A stretch of DNA of 64,000 nucleotides from Myxococcus dinghuensis (GCF_024198235.1 NZ_JAKCFB010000004.1:62001-126000); one strand, 5' to 3'; positions 42,523 through 53,313 are shown, counted from the stretch's first letter. The notes: generated from the sequence alone by a model not told the origin. Made by a program: numbers and translations.

Positions 42523-44385
42523 ATGGCCCGCTATTCCATCGGCATCGACCTCGGCACCACCCACTCCGCCGTGTCGTACTTCAACCTCGAGGAGGGCAAG
42601 CCCCGGGGGCGCGCGCAGTCCATGCTGCCCATCGCCCAGCTCACCGCGCCCGGCACGGTGGAGGCGCGCACGCTGTTGCCCTCCTTCCTCTATCTGCCCG
42701 CCGCGCAGGAGTTCCCACCCGGGAGCCTCGCGCTGCCGTGGAACAAGGACGCCACCACCGTCATCGGCGAGTTCGCCCGCGCGCACGGCGCCAAGGTGCC
42801 CACGCGGCTGGTGTCCTCGCCCAAGAGCTGGCTGTCCCATCCGGGCGTGGACCGGCGCTCCGCCCTCCTGCCCTGGCAGGCGCCCGAGGACGTGCAGCGC
42901 GTGTCGCCGCTGGACGCGTCCGCGCGCTTCCTGCGCCACCTCAAGGAGGCCTGGGACGCCAACTTCGCGAAGGAGCGGGACGAGTCCGGCAACGCCCTGG
43001 CCGCCCAGGACGTCATCGTCACCGTCCCCGCGTCCTTCGACGCGGCGGCGCGAGAGCTGACGCTGGAGGCCGCGAAGGCCGCGGGCATCGAGCACCTCAC
43101 GCTGCTGGAGGAGCCCCAGGCCGCGCTGTACGCGTGGCTGGAGGCCATGGGCGAGACGTTCCGCCAGCAGGTGCAGCCGGGCGAGGTCATCCTCGTCGTC
43201 GACGTGGGCGGCGGCACCTCCGACTTCTCCGTCATCACCGTGCGCGACAACGGCGGCGAGGTGGAGCTGCTGCGCGTGGCGGTGGGCGACCACATCCTGC
43301 TGGGCGGCGACAACATGGACCTCGCCCTGGCGCACACGCTCAACCAGCGGCTGGCCGGCGAGGGCAAGAAGCTGGACACCTGGCAGTTCAACGCCCTCAC
43401 CCACGGCTGCCGCCAGGCGAAGGAGACGCTGTACGGCGACACGTCGCTCGACGAGGTGCCCATCTCCATCCCCGGGCGCGGCTCGTCCCTCATCGGCGGG
43501 ACGCTGCGCACGGAGCTGACGCGCGAGGAGCTGGACCGGGTGCTCACCGACGGCTTCTTCCCGGTGACGCCCGTCACGGAGCTGCCGCGCACCGCGCGCC
43601 GCACGGGCCTGGCGCAGATGGCGCTGCCGTACGCCCAGGACGCGGGCGTCTCGCGGCACCTGGCGGCGTTCCTCACGCGGCAGGCGCAGGCGCTGGCGTC
43701 GAGCCACGACGCCCCGGTGGACGTCTCCGGCAAGGCGTTCCTCCACCCCACGGCGGTGCTCTTCAACGGCGGCGTCTTCAAGGCCGGCCCCCTGAAGGCG
43801 CGCGTCATGGAGGTGCTCAACGGGTGGCTGGAGGCGGACGGCGGCGCGCCCGCGAAGGAGCTGGCCGGCGCGGACCTGGACCTCGCGGTGGCGCGCGGCG
43901 CGGCGTACTACGGCTGGGTGCGCCAGGGCCACGGGCTGCGCATCCGCGGCGGCACGGCGCGCGCCTACTACGTGGGCGTGGAGTCGGCGATGCCCGCGGT
44001 GCCCGGCATGGAGCCGCCGGTGAAGGCGCTGTGCGTGGCGCCCTTCGGCATGGAGGAAGGGACGCAGGCGGACGTGCCTCCACAGGAGTTCGGCCTCGTC
44101 ACCGGGGAGCCCACCAGCTTCCGCTTCTTCTCCTCGTCCCTGCGCCGCGACGACGCGGTGGGGGTCATGGTGGACGACGTGGCGGACGCGCTCGCCCGGG
44201 GGGAGATGGACGAGCTGGCCCCCATCGAGACGACCATGCCCGGACAGCCCTCGGCCTTCGGCGACCTGACGCCCGTCAACCTCCAGGCGGCGGTGACGGA
44301 GGTGGGGACCCTGGAGCTGCGGTGCCTGGAGAAAGGCGGCTCCGGGCGCTGGAAGCTGGAGCTCAACGTCCGCATGAAGGAGTAG
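42523..44385 (+). CDS. Hsp70-family chaperone-like ATPase, first of pair
   Basis: 620 residues. The ATPase fold has GIDLGTTHSAVSY (phosphate 1), LEEPQAALYAW (connect region) and VDVGGGTSDFSV (phosphate 2), plus LFNGGVFKAG and a DLDLAVARGAAYYG adenosine-side motif. The C-terminal ~180 residues replace the usual substrate-binding domain with a shorter beta-rich part. It has gaaggag 12 bases ahead of the ATG. It is the middle gene of DUF2760-Hsp70-Hsp70. It is not DnaK itself, since DnaJ and GrpE are not nearby. The client proteins are unknown. Confidence 0.92.
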   Translation: MARYSIGIDLGTTHSAVSYFNLEEGKPRGRAQSMLPIAQLTAPGTVEARTLLPSFLYLPAAQEFPPGSLALPWNKDATTVIGEFARAHGAKVPTRLVSSPKSWLSHPGVDRRSALLPWQAPEDVQRVSPLDASARFLRHLKEAWDANFAKERDESGNALAAQDVIVTVPASFDAAARELTLEAAKAAGIEHLTLLEEPQAALYAWLEAMGETFRQQVQPGEVILVVDVGGGTSDFSVITVRDNGGEVELLRVAVGDHILLGGDNMDLALAHTLNQRLAGEGKKLDTWQFNALTHGCRQAKETLYGDTSLDEVPISIPGRGSSLIGGTLRTELTREELDRVLTDGFFPVTPVTELPRTARRTGLAQMALPYAQDAGVSRHLAAFLTRQAQALASSHDAPVDVSGKAFLHPTAVLFNGGVFKAGPLKARVMEVLNGWLEADGGAPAKELAGADLDLAVARGAAYYGWVRQGHGLRIRGGTARAYYVGVESAMPAVPGMEPPVKALCVAPFGMEEGTQADVPPQEFGLVTGEPTSFRFFSSSLRRDDAVGVMVDDVADALARGEMDELAPIETTMPGQPSAFGDLTPVNLQAAVTEVGTLELRCLEKGGSGRWKLELNVRMKE

Positions 44386-44410
44386 AACGCCGACCGGCAA
44401 CCGGAGGTGT

Positions 44411-47188
44411 ATGCGAATCGTCGGCATCGACCTGGGCACCACCCACTGCGCGGTGGCGTCCGTGGACCCGTCCCGGGGCGCGAGCGCGCCCGTGGAGGAC
44501 TTTCCCATCCCCCAGCTCGTCCGGCAGGGAGAGGTGGCCCCCCGGGCGCTGCTGCCCTCCACCGTGTACGTCCCCGCCGGTCACGAGCTGGACGCCGATT
44601 CGCTGCGACTGCCCTGGGGTGACGACGGCGGGCCCTATGTCGTGGGCGAGCTGGCCCGCTGGCAGGGCGCCCGCGTGCCGGGGCGCCTGGTCTCCAGCGC
44701 CAAGAGCTGGCTGTGCCACCCGGGCGTGGACCGCTCCGCCCCCATCCTCCCGTGGGGCGCCCCCGCCGACGTGCACAAGCTGTCCCCCGTCGACGCCAGC
44801 GCCCTGCTGTTGACGCACATGGCGCGCGCCTGGGACTTCGCGCACCCGGACGCGCCGCTCGCGAAGCAAGAGGTGGTCATCACCGTCCCCGCCTCCTTCG
44901 ACGAGGCCGCTCGCGCCCTCACGGTGAGCGCCGCGCGCAAGGCGGGGATGGAGAAGTTCACGCTGCTCGAGGAGCCGCAGGCGGCGTTCTACGACTACAC
45001 CGCGCGCCACCGCTCCGACCTGGCGCAGACGCTCGCCCACGTCCGGCTGGTGCTGGTGGTGGACGTGGGCGGCGGCACCACGGACTTCACGCTGGTCCAC
45101 GCGGGCGTGTCGCCGGAGGGCCCCATGCTGCGGCGGCTCGCGGTGGGCGACCACCTCATGCTGGGCGGCGACAACATGGACGCCGCGCTGGCGCGCCGGC
45201 TGGAGGAGAAGCTCTTCCCGGACGGCCGCCGCCTGTCCGCCACGCAGTGGACCCAGGCCATCCAGGCCGCTCGCGCCGCCAAGGAGGCGCTGCTGGGCAA
45301 GGCCCCGCCGGAGAAGCACGGCGTGTCGCTCGTGGGCGGAGGCAGCCGGCTCCTGGGGGGCACGCTGTCCTCGGAGCTGACGCGCGACGAGGCGCAGGCC
45401 CTGGTGCTGGACGGCTTCTTCCCGCTCACCGCCCCCACCGACCGCCCGCGGCGCGCGGCGCGCATGGCGCTCCAGGAGCTGGGCCTCCCGTACGTGCAGG
45501 ACGCGGCGGTGACGCGGCACCTGGCGGCCTTCCTCGCGCAGCATGCGGCGGCGGGCTTCGCGGCGCTCGGCGAGACGCCGTCCACCGAGGGCGCCCTGCC
45601 CCGCCCCGACGCCATCCTGCTCAACGGAGGCGTCTTCAACTCGCCCTGGATTTCGGACCGGTTGGTGGAGGCCGTGTCCGCGTGGTGGCCGCAGGCCCCG
45701 CGAATCCCCCTCCTGCGCCACGAGTCGCTGGAGCTGGCCGTGGCGCGCGGCGCGGCGTACTACGGGCTGGTGCGGCGCGGCCACGGCCTGCGCATCGGCG
45801 GTGGCGCGGCGCGCGCGTACTACGTGGGCCTCCAGCGCCCGGCGGACAGCACGGAGCAGCCCGCGCTGTGCCTCATCCCGCGCGGCTTCGAGGAGGGACA
45901 GAAGGTGGACCTGGGCGAGCGCCCCTTCACGCTCACCCTGGGGCGCCCCGTCCAGTTCCAGCTCTATTCGACGACGAGCGACCGCATCGACAAGCCGGGC
46001 GACCTGGTGCCCCTGGTCGAGGACCTCAAGCCCCTGCCCCCCATCCACACGCTGCTCAAGGGCGCCGCCGGAAAGGTCACGGACGTGCCGGTGCACCTGC
46101 AGGCGGTGCTGACGGAGATCGGCACGCTGGAGCTGTACTGCGTCTCCGACGTGGCGGACGAGCGCTGGCGGCTGGAGTTCGAGCTGCGCGGGACGGGCGG
46201 CTCGCACGAGCTGACCGTCACGGAGTCCATGCCGGCGCGCTTCGTCGAGGCGAAGGAGAACATCGAGCGCGTCTACGGCAACAAGCCCCTGCCCCTGGGG
46301 CCCAAGGACGTGAAGCAGCTTTCGCGCACGCTGGAGAAGGCGCTGGGGCCCCGCGACACGTGGCGGGTGCCGGTGCTGCGGGAGATGTGGAGCACCCTGT
46401 TCGCGGGCGCCAGCAAGCGGCGGCGCAGCGAGGACCACGAGCGCGTCTTCTACAACCTGGCGGGCTTCACCCTGCGCCCCGGCTTCGGCTACCCGCTCGA
46501 CGGCTGGCGCGCGGAGCAGACCTTCGGCTTGTTCGAGGCGCTGGTGCAGCACCACACGGACAAGGCGGTGTGGACGGAGTTCTGGGTCCTGTGGCGCCGC
46601 ATCTCCGGCGGCCTCACCGAGCCCCAGCAGCAGAAGCTCTACGCCTATCTCCAGCCGCACCTCGCCCGGCGGGTGCCGCTCGACGCGCCGCCGCCCGGCA
46701 AGCTCAAGGGCATCCAACCCGAGGGCCTCGAGGAGATGGTCCGCACGGCGGCCTCGCTGGAGCACCTCGCCCCCAGCGAGAAGGCCGAGGTGGGGCGGTG
46801 GATCGCCGACCGGCTGAAGGCCGAGGCGAAGTCCGGCGGCCCCTGGGCCTGGGCCCTGGGACGGCTGGGCGCGCGCGTGCCCCTCTACGGCAGCAGCCAC
46901 AAGGTGGTGGACGTGGAGACGGCGGAGGCCTGGCTGTCGCTGCTGCTGGAGCTGGACCTGCGGAAGCTCGACGGCGCGCCCTTCGCCGCGGCGCAGTTGG
47001 CCCGGCTCACCGGGGACCGCACCCGCGACATCGACCCGGCGCTGCGCGAGCGCACCGCCCAGGCGCTGGTCGCCGCCAAGGCGGCCGACACCTGGGTCCG
47101 CATGGTGCGCGAGGTGGTGGCGCTGGAGGCCGCGGACGAGGCGCGCGCGCTCGGCGACACGCTGCCCGCGGGACTGCGCCTTTCATAG
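44411..47188 (+). CDS. Hsp70-family ATPase with DUF3731-like C-terminal extension
   Basis: 925 residues, much longer than DnaK. The N-terminal ~560 residues hold the same ATPase motifs as the preceding gene (GIDLGTTHCAVAS, VDVGGGTTDFTL, LNGGVFNSP), showing a duplication. The extra ~350 residues are helical and begin with LSRTLEKALGPRDTWRVPVLREMW, a pattern of the DUF3731 domain found in this Hsp70 type. The ATG has ggagg three bases upstream, and it starts 25 bp after the first Hsp70 gene. The two probably act together; the role is unknown. Confidence 0.92.
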   Translation: MRIVGIDLGTTHCAVASVDPSRGASAPVEDFPIPQLVRQGEVAPRALLPSTVYVPAGHELDADSLRLPWGDDGGPYVVGELARWQGARVPGRLVSSAKSWLCHPGVDRSAPILPWGAPADVHKLSPVDASALLLTHMARAWDFAHPDAPLAKQEVVITVPASFDEAARALTVSAARKAGMEKFTLLEEPQAAFYDYTARHRSDLAQTLAHVRLVLVVDVGGGTTDFTLVHAGVSPEGPMLRRLAVGDHLMLGGDNMDAALARRLEEKLFPDGRRLSATQWTQAIQAARAAKEALLGKAPPEKHGVSLVGGGSRLLGGTLSSELTRDEAQALVLDGFFPLTAPTDRPRRAARMALQELGLPYVQDAAVTRHLAAFLAQHAAAGFAALGETPSTEGALPRPDAILLNGGVFNSPWISDRLVEAVSAWWPQAPRIPLLRHESLELAVARGAAYYGLVRRGHGLRIGGGAARAYYVGLQRPADSTEQPALCLIPRGFEEGQKVDLGERPFTLTLGRPVQFQLYSTTSDRIDKPGDLVPLVEDLKPLPPIHTLLKGAAGKVTDVPVHLQAVLTEIGTLELYCVSDVADERWRLEFELRGTGGSHELTVTESMPARFVEAKENIERVYGNKPLPLGPKDVKQLSRTLEKALGPRDTWRVPVLREMWSTLFAGASKRRRSEDHERVFYNLAGFTLRPGFGYPLDGWRAEQTFGLFEALVQHHTDKAVWTEFWVLWRRISGGLTEPQQQKLYAYLQPHLARRVPLDAPPPGKLKGIQPEGLEEMVRTAASLEHLAPSEKAEVGRWIADRLKAEAKSGGPWAWALGRLGARVPLYGSSHKVVDVETAEAWLSLLLELDLRKLDGAPFAAAQLARLTGDRTRDIDPALRERTAQALVAAKAADTWVRMVREVVALEAADEARALGDTLPAGLRLS

Positions 47189-47399
47189 CCAGGAGCCGGC
47201 GCGGCCCACACACCCGCGCCAGGCCATGTCGAACCGGATGCCGTCACCGGACGTGGCGGAGCCCCTCGACGTCGGATGGGGTGACGTCGAGCGGGTGGCC
47301 CAGGGGCCCGCGCCGAGTCCAGCTCGCGCGGGCGGACATGCCTCGTCGGGACGGCGGCTTCACACCGTCCTCGCGGACACGACGCGGGGAATGGCGACT

Positions 47400-47798
47400 T
47401 CAGCCCCTCGCGGCGGAGGGAGGAACCGGAGCGGAGGGCGCGGCGGAGGCCTTCGTCTCCGAAGCCCCTTCGACGACCTGGAGGACGGGGCTCCCGCCCT
47501 CGTCGGAGCCCGCGGCGGACTCCTTGCCGGCCTTGGGCTTCTTGGTGCCCGCGCCCGAGCGGCAGGTGCGGCACCACGGCTGGTTCCGGATGGCGCCGTC
47601 CGCCATCTTCCGCAGGCCGAACTGGGCCAGCGGCTTGAGCGTGCGGCACTTGATGCACATCAGCGAGATGAGCACTTCGTGGCCATCCGCGTCGTAGACG
47701 GCGGACTTGCGCCGCTTGCGCGGCTGGGCCTGCCCCGGTTCACGCGGCTTCGCCTTCTCCGGCGGCGGCGTCATCATCGGGGTCACTTTGTAGAGCAT
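47400..47798 (-). CDS. Small zinc-binding protein with paired CxxC motifs
   Basis: 132 residues. The ATG at 47798 has gggaggga about six bases ahead. The central part reads LISLMCIKCRTLKPLAQFGLR..., then WCRTCRSG about 28 residues after the first pair. Two CxxC pairs make a probable zinc ribbon. The N-terminus is Pro/Lys/Arg-rich and the C-terminus is a Ser/Ala/Gly/Lys tail. Myxobacteria have such small zinc-finger proteins of unknown role, possibly DNA or RNA binding. It is separate from its neighbours. Confidence 0.75.
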   Translation of the reverse strand: MLYKVTPMMTPPPEKAKPREPGQAQPRKRRKSAVYDADGHEVLISLMCIKCRTLKPLAQFGLRKMADGAIRNQPWCRTCRSGAGTKKPKAGKESAAGSDEGGSPVLQVVEGASETKASAAPSAPVPPSAARG

Positions 47799-47914
47799 GT
47801 CGGTCCCTCCCGCTCTCGGGTACCCATGCTCGCAGTCCAGACTGGGGCCACCTCGGCACGGGCACTCGCGTACCCTAGAGTAAGGACTCTTCCCTCCGTT
47901 GAAAACTGATCCCA

Positions 47915-47930
47915 GGCCGAAAAATCGGCC
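47915..47930. other. Short hairpin in the 225-bp gap
   Basis: GGCCGA-AAAA-TCGGCC is a perfect 6-bp inverted repeat with an AAAA loop. The gap also has CCGCTGAT (47942-47949) and ATCAGCGG (47980-47987), a perfect inverted 8-bp pair. It lies between the zinc-finger gene start and the nucleotidase stop. The function is unclear; it could be an operator or a terminator. Confidence 0.3.
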
Positions 47931-48023
47931 CCGGCGCGTTTCCGCTGATCTTTCCGAGGGTTGGCTCCCCCCGTCCAGCATCAGCGGATCAGCTCCGAGG
48001 CGAATTTTCGGCCGGGACGCGCC

Positions 48024-49820
48024 TCACCGGGAGGCGGTGGGACACGTCGTCGCGACACCGCTGTAGCGCACGCGCCCCACGGACGGCGCGGGGAGGACGC
48101 CGCCGTGGGACTGCCCGTAGGCGATCAACGCCTGGCGCAGGTCCATTCCCCGGACCGGGGCCAGCACCGTCCGCTCGGGGGGGAGCGGACGCGTCACCCC
48201 GTCCAGGCCATCCCCACCCCGGGCCAGGAAGTCCGGCAGGGCCACGCGGTAGCTCCGGGTGGGCTCCAGCGGGATGCCGCCGGTCAGCGTCACCGCCCGC
48301 AGGCGCGTGGGCCCCGGGCAGCGGGCCAGCGTCAGCTCCAGGCCGGAGACGGCGAACACCATGCCCCTGTCCCACGAGTGGGCCAGCTCCAGGAGCCGCC
48401 GCAGCTCGTCGCCGGTGAGCGTGAGCAGCGCCACGGTGTTGTCGAAGGGGAGCGCCTGGTAGACGTGCCCGAAGGACAGCGGCCCCCCCGGCAGGTCGGC
48501 GCGGATGCCCCCGGGGTTCATCACCGCCACGTCCGCGCCAGCGGCCTCGCGCAGCGCGTCCGCGATGACGTTGCCCAGGGCGCCCTCCTCCGTGTACCCG
48601 CGCGACAGCGGCGCCGAGCACGCCACGCCCGACGCGCGCCCCTGGGTGGCCTCCACCTGCGCCAGCGTCGGCGCGAGCAGGGCCTGGACGGCCGCGTCCT
48701 GGACGAGCCGCCGGCCCAGGAACTCCGCCGGCACCAGGGTCCCCTTCTCGCGGGAGACCACCTTGCGCCCGTCACAGGCACCGGAGGCCGCCTCCACCTG
48801 CGTGCACAGCGGGATGGCGGCCTGGATGCGCGTGAGTGACGGGTCCACCCGACGTCGGACGGGGTCCACGAACAGCTCCACCACGCCCACGGAGCGCGCC
48901 AGTCCGGTCGTCTCGATGACGGGCACCCCCGCGATGAAGTGGCCCATCGTCTGGTGGGTGTGCCCCGCCACCACCGCGTCGAGCGTGCCCGGGGGGAGCT
49001 TCTCCAGCATGTCGATGATTTCGGCGTCACCCCCGCGCTCGCAACTGGACGTGTCGCGCGGGTCCTTCAGGTCCGCGCACTTGCCCCCCGCGTGCGCGAC
49101 GGCCACCACCACGTCCGCGCCTCGCTCGCGCAGGGAGCGGGCGGCCTCCGACGCGGAGGAGGCCAGCGGCGCGAAGCGCAGCGACTCCACGTTCGCGGGG
49201 TTGGTGACGCTCGGGGTGGACTCCGTGGAGAGCCCGAGCACGCCCACGCGAACCCCCTTCACGGTGACCAGGTGCGTCCCGTCGTTCCCCAGCCACTCCG
49301 GGACCTTCCCGGTGGCGGCGTCCCGGAGGTTGGCGGACAGGAACGGGAAGCGGGCCTGGCGCACGCGCGCCTTGAGCGCGCCGAGCGGATCCTCCCCCGA
49401 ACCCGAGGCCATGGGCGCGGGCCCCACCGGGCCGTAGTCGAACTCGTGGTTGCCCACGGCCGCCGCGGTGAACCCCAGGTGGTTGTACACGTCGACGACG
49501 ATGGCGCCCTCCGTCAGGTTGGAGGCCAACGTCCCCTGGAAGAGGTCTCCGCCATCCAGCAGCAGCACCCCACCCGGGTTGTCCTCGCGCAGCGCCTGCA
49601 CGTAGGCGGAGAGCGTCGCGGCGCCTCCCTCCTCCAGCACCTGGCCATCCCCGAAGCGCGTCCGGTGCGGCTCCACGTGGCCGTGGAAGTCGTTGATGCC
49701 GACCAGGGTGAGCCGCACCGGGGCGGAGGCGTCGACCGGCGCGGGCGCGGCGACAGGCGGAGTGGCGCAGGCGACGGAACAGGCCGCGAGCGCGAGGAGC
49801 AGTGGGTGCGAGGGACGCAT
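48024..49820 (-). CDS. Bifunctional metallophosphatase/5'-nucleotidase lipoprotein (UshA-like), copy 2
   Basis: 598 residues. The ATG at 49820 opens a signal with VACA (about residue 19). The motifs match copy 1 at 11580-13415 one by one: NDFHGH, LLDGGDLFQG, GNHEFD, GHTHQ, then GALGNVIADALRE, NPGGIRADLP and PFDNTV. All metal residues look intact. It lies 45 bp after a phytase-like gene on the same strand, so the two are probably one unit that releases phosphate from phytate and nucleotides outside the cell. In UshA-type enzymes the C-terminal domain selects the nucleotide. Confidence 0.93.
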   Translation of the reverse strand: MRPSHPLLLALAACSVACATPPVAAPAPVDASAPVRLTLVGINDFHGHVEPHRTRFGDGQVLEEGGAATLSAYVQALREDNPGGVLLLDGGDLFQGTLASNLTEGAIVVDVYNHLGFTAAAVGNHEFDYGPVGPAPMASGSGEDPLGALKARVRQARFPFLSANLRDAATGKVPEWLGNDGTHLVTVKGVRVGVLGLSTESTPSVTNPANVESLRFAPLASSASEAARSLRERGADVVVAVAHAGGKCADLKDPRDTSSCERGGDAEIIDMLEKLPPGTLDAVVAGHTHQTMGHFIAGVPVIETTGLARSVGVVELFVDPVRRRVDPSLTRIQAAIPLCTQVEAASGACDGRKVVSREKGTLVPAEFLGRRLVQDAAVQALLAPTLAQVEATQGRASGVACSAPLSRGYTEEGALGNVIADALREAAGADVAVMNPGGIRADLPGGPLSFGHVYQALPFDNTVALLTLTGDELRRLLELAHSWDRGMVFAVSGLELTLARCPGPTRLRAVTLTGGIPLEPTRSYRVALPDFLARGGDGLDGVTRPLPPERTVLAPVRGMDLRQALIAYGQSHGGVLPAPSVGRVRYSGVATTCPTASR

Positions 49821-49865
49821 GCGCGGCCGCACTTCACCGCGCCCCGGGCGCCCTGGCAACGCGCA

Positions 49866-51161
49866 TCAACGGTCGCGGCGACGACGCCCCACCAGCCCCA
49901 GGGTCAGCAGGCCGAGGAGCACGCTGCCGGGCACCGACGCGGCCCCACACGCGCAGCTCGAGGTGTCGTAGTCGACAGGGAAGTCGCTGCCTCCCGACGG
50001 GCCGCCACTGCTCCCCCCGCCCCCGCCCCCGTCCCTGCCGGCATCGGCGCCACCGTCCGTCCCCCCATCGGTCCCACCGTCCGTGCCGCCATCCGTCGGC
50101 TGCGCGTCGATGATGAGCGCCGGGGTGAAGGCGTTGGCCACGGAGGCCCAGGGCACCAGCTTGAGGTTGCCCACGCCGTCGCCGTTGTCGCTGTCCAGGC
50201 CGACGAAGAGGCCGCTGGGGAACGCGCCCCCCACCGGCAGTGACGTCACGGCCACGCCACGCGCCGCGTTCGCGGCGATGGAGTCGATGCCATCGTTGGC
50301 GACGAGACGGAACGTGCCCACGAACGCGAACGTCGCGCGGTCGATGACGGCGAACGTCCCCGCGCTGGTGTCCGCCGCCAGCAGGTAGCCGTCGCGGGTG
50401 CCCGAGCGGTACAGCGCCAGCCGGTTGACGTTCGCCGACAACGGCCCGGAGCCACCCAGCAAGGCCACCTGCGTCCGGGTGGTCGTCGAGGCGTCGCGCG
50501 CCGCGCCATAGCGCCAGATGGCCGTGCCCTTCTCGATGACGAACAGGCTCCCCGAGTCCTCGTCCACCGCCAGACCGGAGACGCCTCCGGGCACCGTGAG
50601 CGTCCGGGCCAGGGTGGTCCCCACCCCACCGTCGGCGCCGCTGAGCGTGAACTGATTGACGGTGCCGCCGTCCGTGGCTGCGAACACGTAGAACACGCCC
50701 GTCGTCGCGTCGCGATAGAGGGCGACGCTCGAGAACTGGAGCCCGTTGAAGATGCCCGCGGGGCCCACGCGCGTGAGCTTGTCATTGGCCCGCGCATCCA
50801 CCAGGTAGGCCGCCAACCCGTTGAAGTTGAAGTTGGCGCTCACGGCCAGTGTCCGATTGACCCCATCCAACGGAAACCCATCCCGCACCGTGACGGCGAA
50901 GGTGGGCCCATCGGTCAGCTCCGTCTCGAGAGGCTGCCCGTCCGCTCCATAGGTGATGAGCCCCGCATTCCCATACGCGGTGATGAGGAGGCTGGTGCCG
51001 GCGTCACCCGGGCCGACCCACAGGGCCACGTCCTGGACGGAACCGCTGACGGCGGTGGGGCCCGGGTTGGACTCCAACGTGGGTTTCACATCCACGGGTT
51101 GGGCCATGGCGGCCGGCCCCAGCATCAAGGCTGTCAGGACGAAGGAGAGTGGGTTGCGCAT
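49866..51161 (-). CDS. Beta-propeller phytase-like protein with MYXO-CTERM-like tail
   Basis: 431 residues. The signal peptide (AAMA) is followed by a six-bladed beta-propeller pattern. ALWVGPGDAGTSLLITAYGNAGLITYGADGQ is the start typical of beta-propeller phytases, and GLDSDNGDGVGNLKLVPW is a late blade. A Gly/Asp/Thr-rich linker leads to CACG, a hydrophobic helix and RRRR, a sorting tail like the one at 27208. It would cut phosphate from phytate at the cell surface. With the 5'-nucleotidase next to it, this looks like a phosphate-gathering pair. Confidence 0.85.
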   Translation of the reverse strand: MRNPLSFVLTALMLGPAAMAQPVDVKPTLESNPGPTAVSGSVQDVALWVGPGDAGTSLLITAYGNAGLITYGADGQPLETELTDGPTFAVTVRDGFPLDGVNRTLAVSANFNFNGLAAYLVDARANDKLTRVGPAGIFNGLQFSSVALYRDATTGVFYVFAATDGGTVNQFTLSGADGGVGTTLARTLTVPGGVSGLAVDEDSGSLFVIEKGTAIWRYGAARDASTTTRTQVALLGGSGPLSANVNRLALYRSGTRDGYLLAADTSAGTFAVIDRATFAFVGTFRLVANDGIDSIAANAARGVAVTSLPVGGAFPSGLFVGLDSDNGDGVGNLKLVPWASVANAFTPALIIDAQPTDGGTDGGTDGGTDGGADAGRDGGGGGGSSGGPSGGSDFPVDYDTSSCACGAASVPGSVLLGLLTLGLVGRRRRDR

Positions 51162-51195
51162 GACCGGGCTCCGGACAGGTGTGGGTGCGTCCTAA

Positions 51196-52278
<1,083 letters not shown>

Positions 52279-53217
52279 ATGCGGATTCTCGTCACGGGAG
52301 CGGATGGGTTCGTCGGCAGGCATCTGTGCGCGCTGTTGCGCGCCGCCGGCGATGAGGTGGTGGAGGCGCATGGGCCTCGCGGCGAGGGGGTGAGCAGCAG
52401 CGCCCTGCACTTCGACGTGGCCAACGAGGCGGCGGTGAAGGCCGCCGTGGCGGAGGCGAAGCCCGAGGGGGTCATCCACCTGGCGGGCTTCAGCTCCGTG
52501 GCCAAGAGCCACCACAACCCCGCCCGCGTGTTCGCGGTGAACACGATGGGCGTGGTGCACCTGCTCACCGCGCTGCGGGAGAACACGCCCAAGGCCCGCG
52601 TGGTCCTCGTCGGCTCCGGCGAGGTCTACGGCCCGGTGCCCGAGGGCACGCGCGCCACCGAGGACACCCCCGCCATCCCCCTCAGCCCCTATGCGGCGTC
52701 CAAGTCCGCGGCGGAGCTGGCCGGCGTGCAGTTCCACCGCAGCTACGGGCTGGAGGTGATGATGGCCCGGCCCTTCAACCACCTGGGCGCGGGGCAGGAC
52801 CCGACGTTCGTCGTCCCCTCCTTCGCGTCGCAGATTCGCGCCATCGGCCTGGGCACGGTGGACCCGGTGCTGCGCACCGGCAACCTGGAGGCCGTGCGCG
52901 ACTTCTCCCACGTGCGCGACGTGGTGGACGCCTACCGGCTGCTGCTCGTGAAGGGCGAGCCCGGGCAGGCGTACAACATCTGCAGCGGCCACGGCCGCAC
53001 CATCCGCAGCCTGCTGGAGGAGATGCTGACGCTGGCGGGAGTCGACGCCCGCATCGAGCTGGACCCGGCCCGGCTGCGCCCCTCGGACATCCCCAGCCTC
53101 GTCGGCGCTCCCGACAAGCTGCGGGCCCTGGGCTGGGAGCCGAAGCTGACGGTGACGGACGCCCTGCGCGACGTGCTCGGCCCCAAGGTCCCCTCGGCCA
53201 CCAGGCCCCAGGGGTGA
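52279..53217 (+). CDS. rmd: GDP-6-deoxy-D-mannose reductase (Rmd-like)
   Basis: 312 residues. The ATG begins at the base after the gmd stop. It has a Rossmann motif GADGFVGRHL and the Tyr-x3-Lys pair SPYAASKSA, with SGEVYGP, RPFNHLGAGQ and VRDVVDAY. The product would be GDP-D-rhamnose from the Gmd product. A GDP-fucose synthase would be the alternative, but the pattern is closer to Rmd of Pseudomonas. The sugar would supply O-antigen or other surface glycans; the glycosyltransferases at 55.2-58.5 kb are possible users. Confidence 0.9.
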   Translation: MRILVTGADGFVGRHLCALLRAAGDEVVEAHGPRGEGVSSSALHFDVANEAAVKAAVAEAKPEGVIHLAGFSSVAKSHHNPARVFAVNTMGVVHLLTALRENTPKARVVLVGSGEVYGPVPEGTRATEDTPAIPLSPYAASKSAAELAGVQFHRSYGLEVMMARPFNHLGAGQDPTFVVPSFASQIRAIGLGTVDPVLRTGNLEAVRDFSHVRDVVDAYRLLLVKGEPGQAYNICSGHGRTIRSLLEEMLTLAGVDARIELDPARLRPSDIPSLVGAPDKLRALGWEPKLTVTDALRDVLGPKVPSATRPQG

Positions 53218-53313
53218 GGAATGGGGGGGCTTCGTGCCCCCTCCCCACCCCGCTGTCAGGTCCACCCCCGGCGGCCGTTAGTGTCTGACACACACCAAGC
53301 CAGGAGCAGGGAC

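Noticed and set aside
47226..47909. Plus-strand open frame after the second Hsp70 gene
   Set aside because: It overlaps the zinc-finger gene on the other strand, which has CxxC pairs and a good ribosome site, and it encodes only Arg/Gly-rich sequence.
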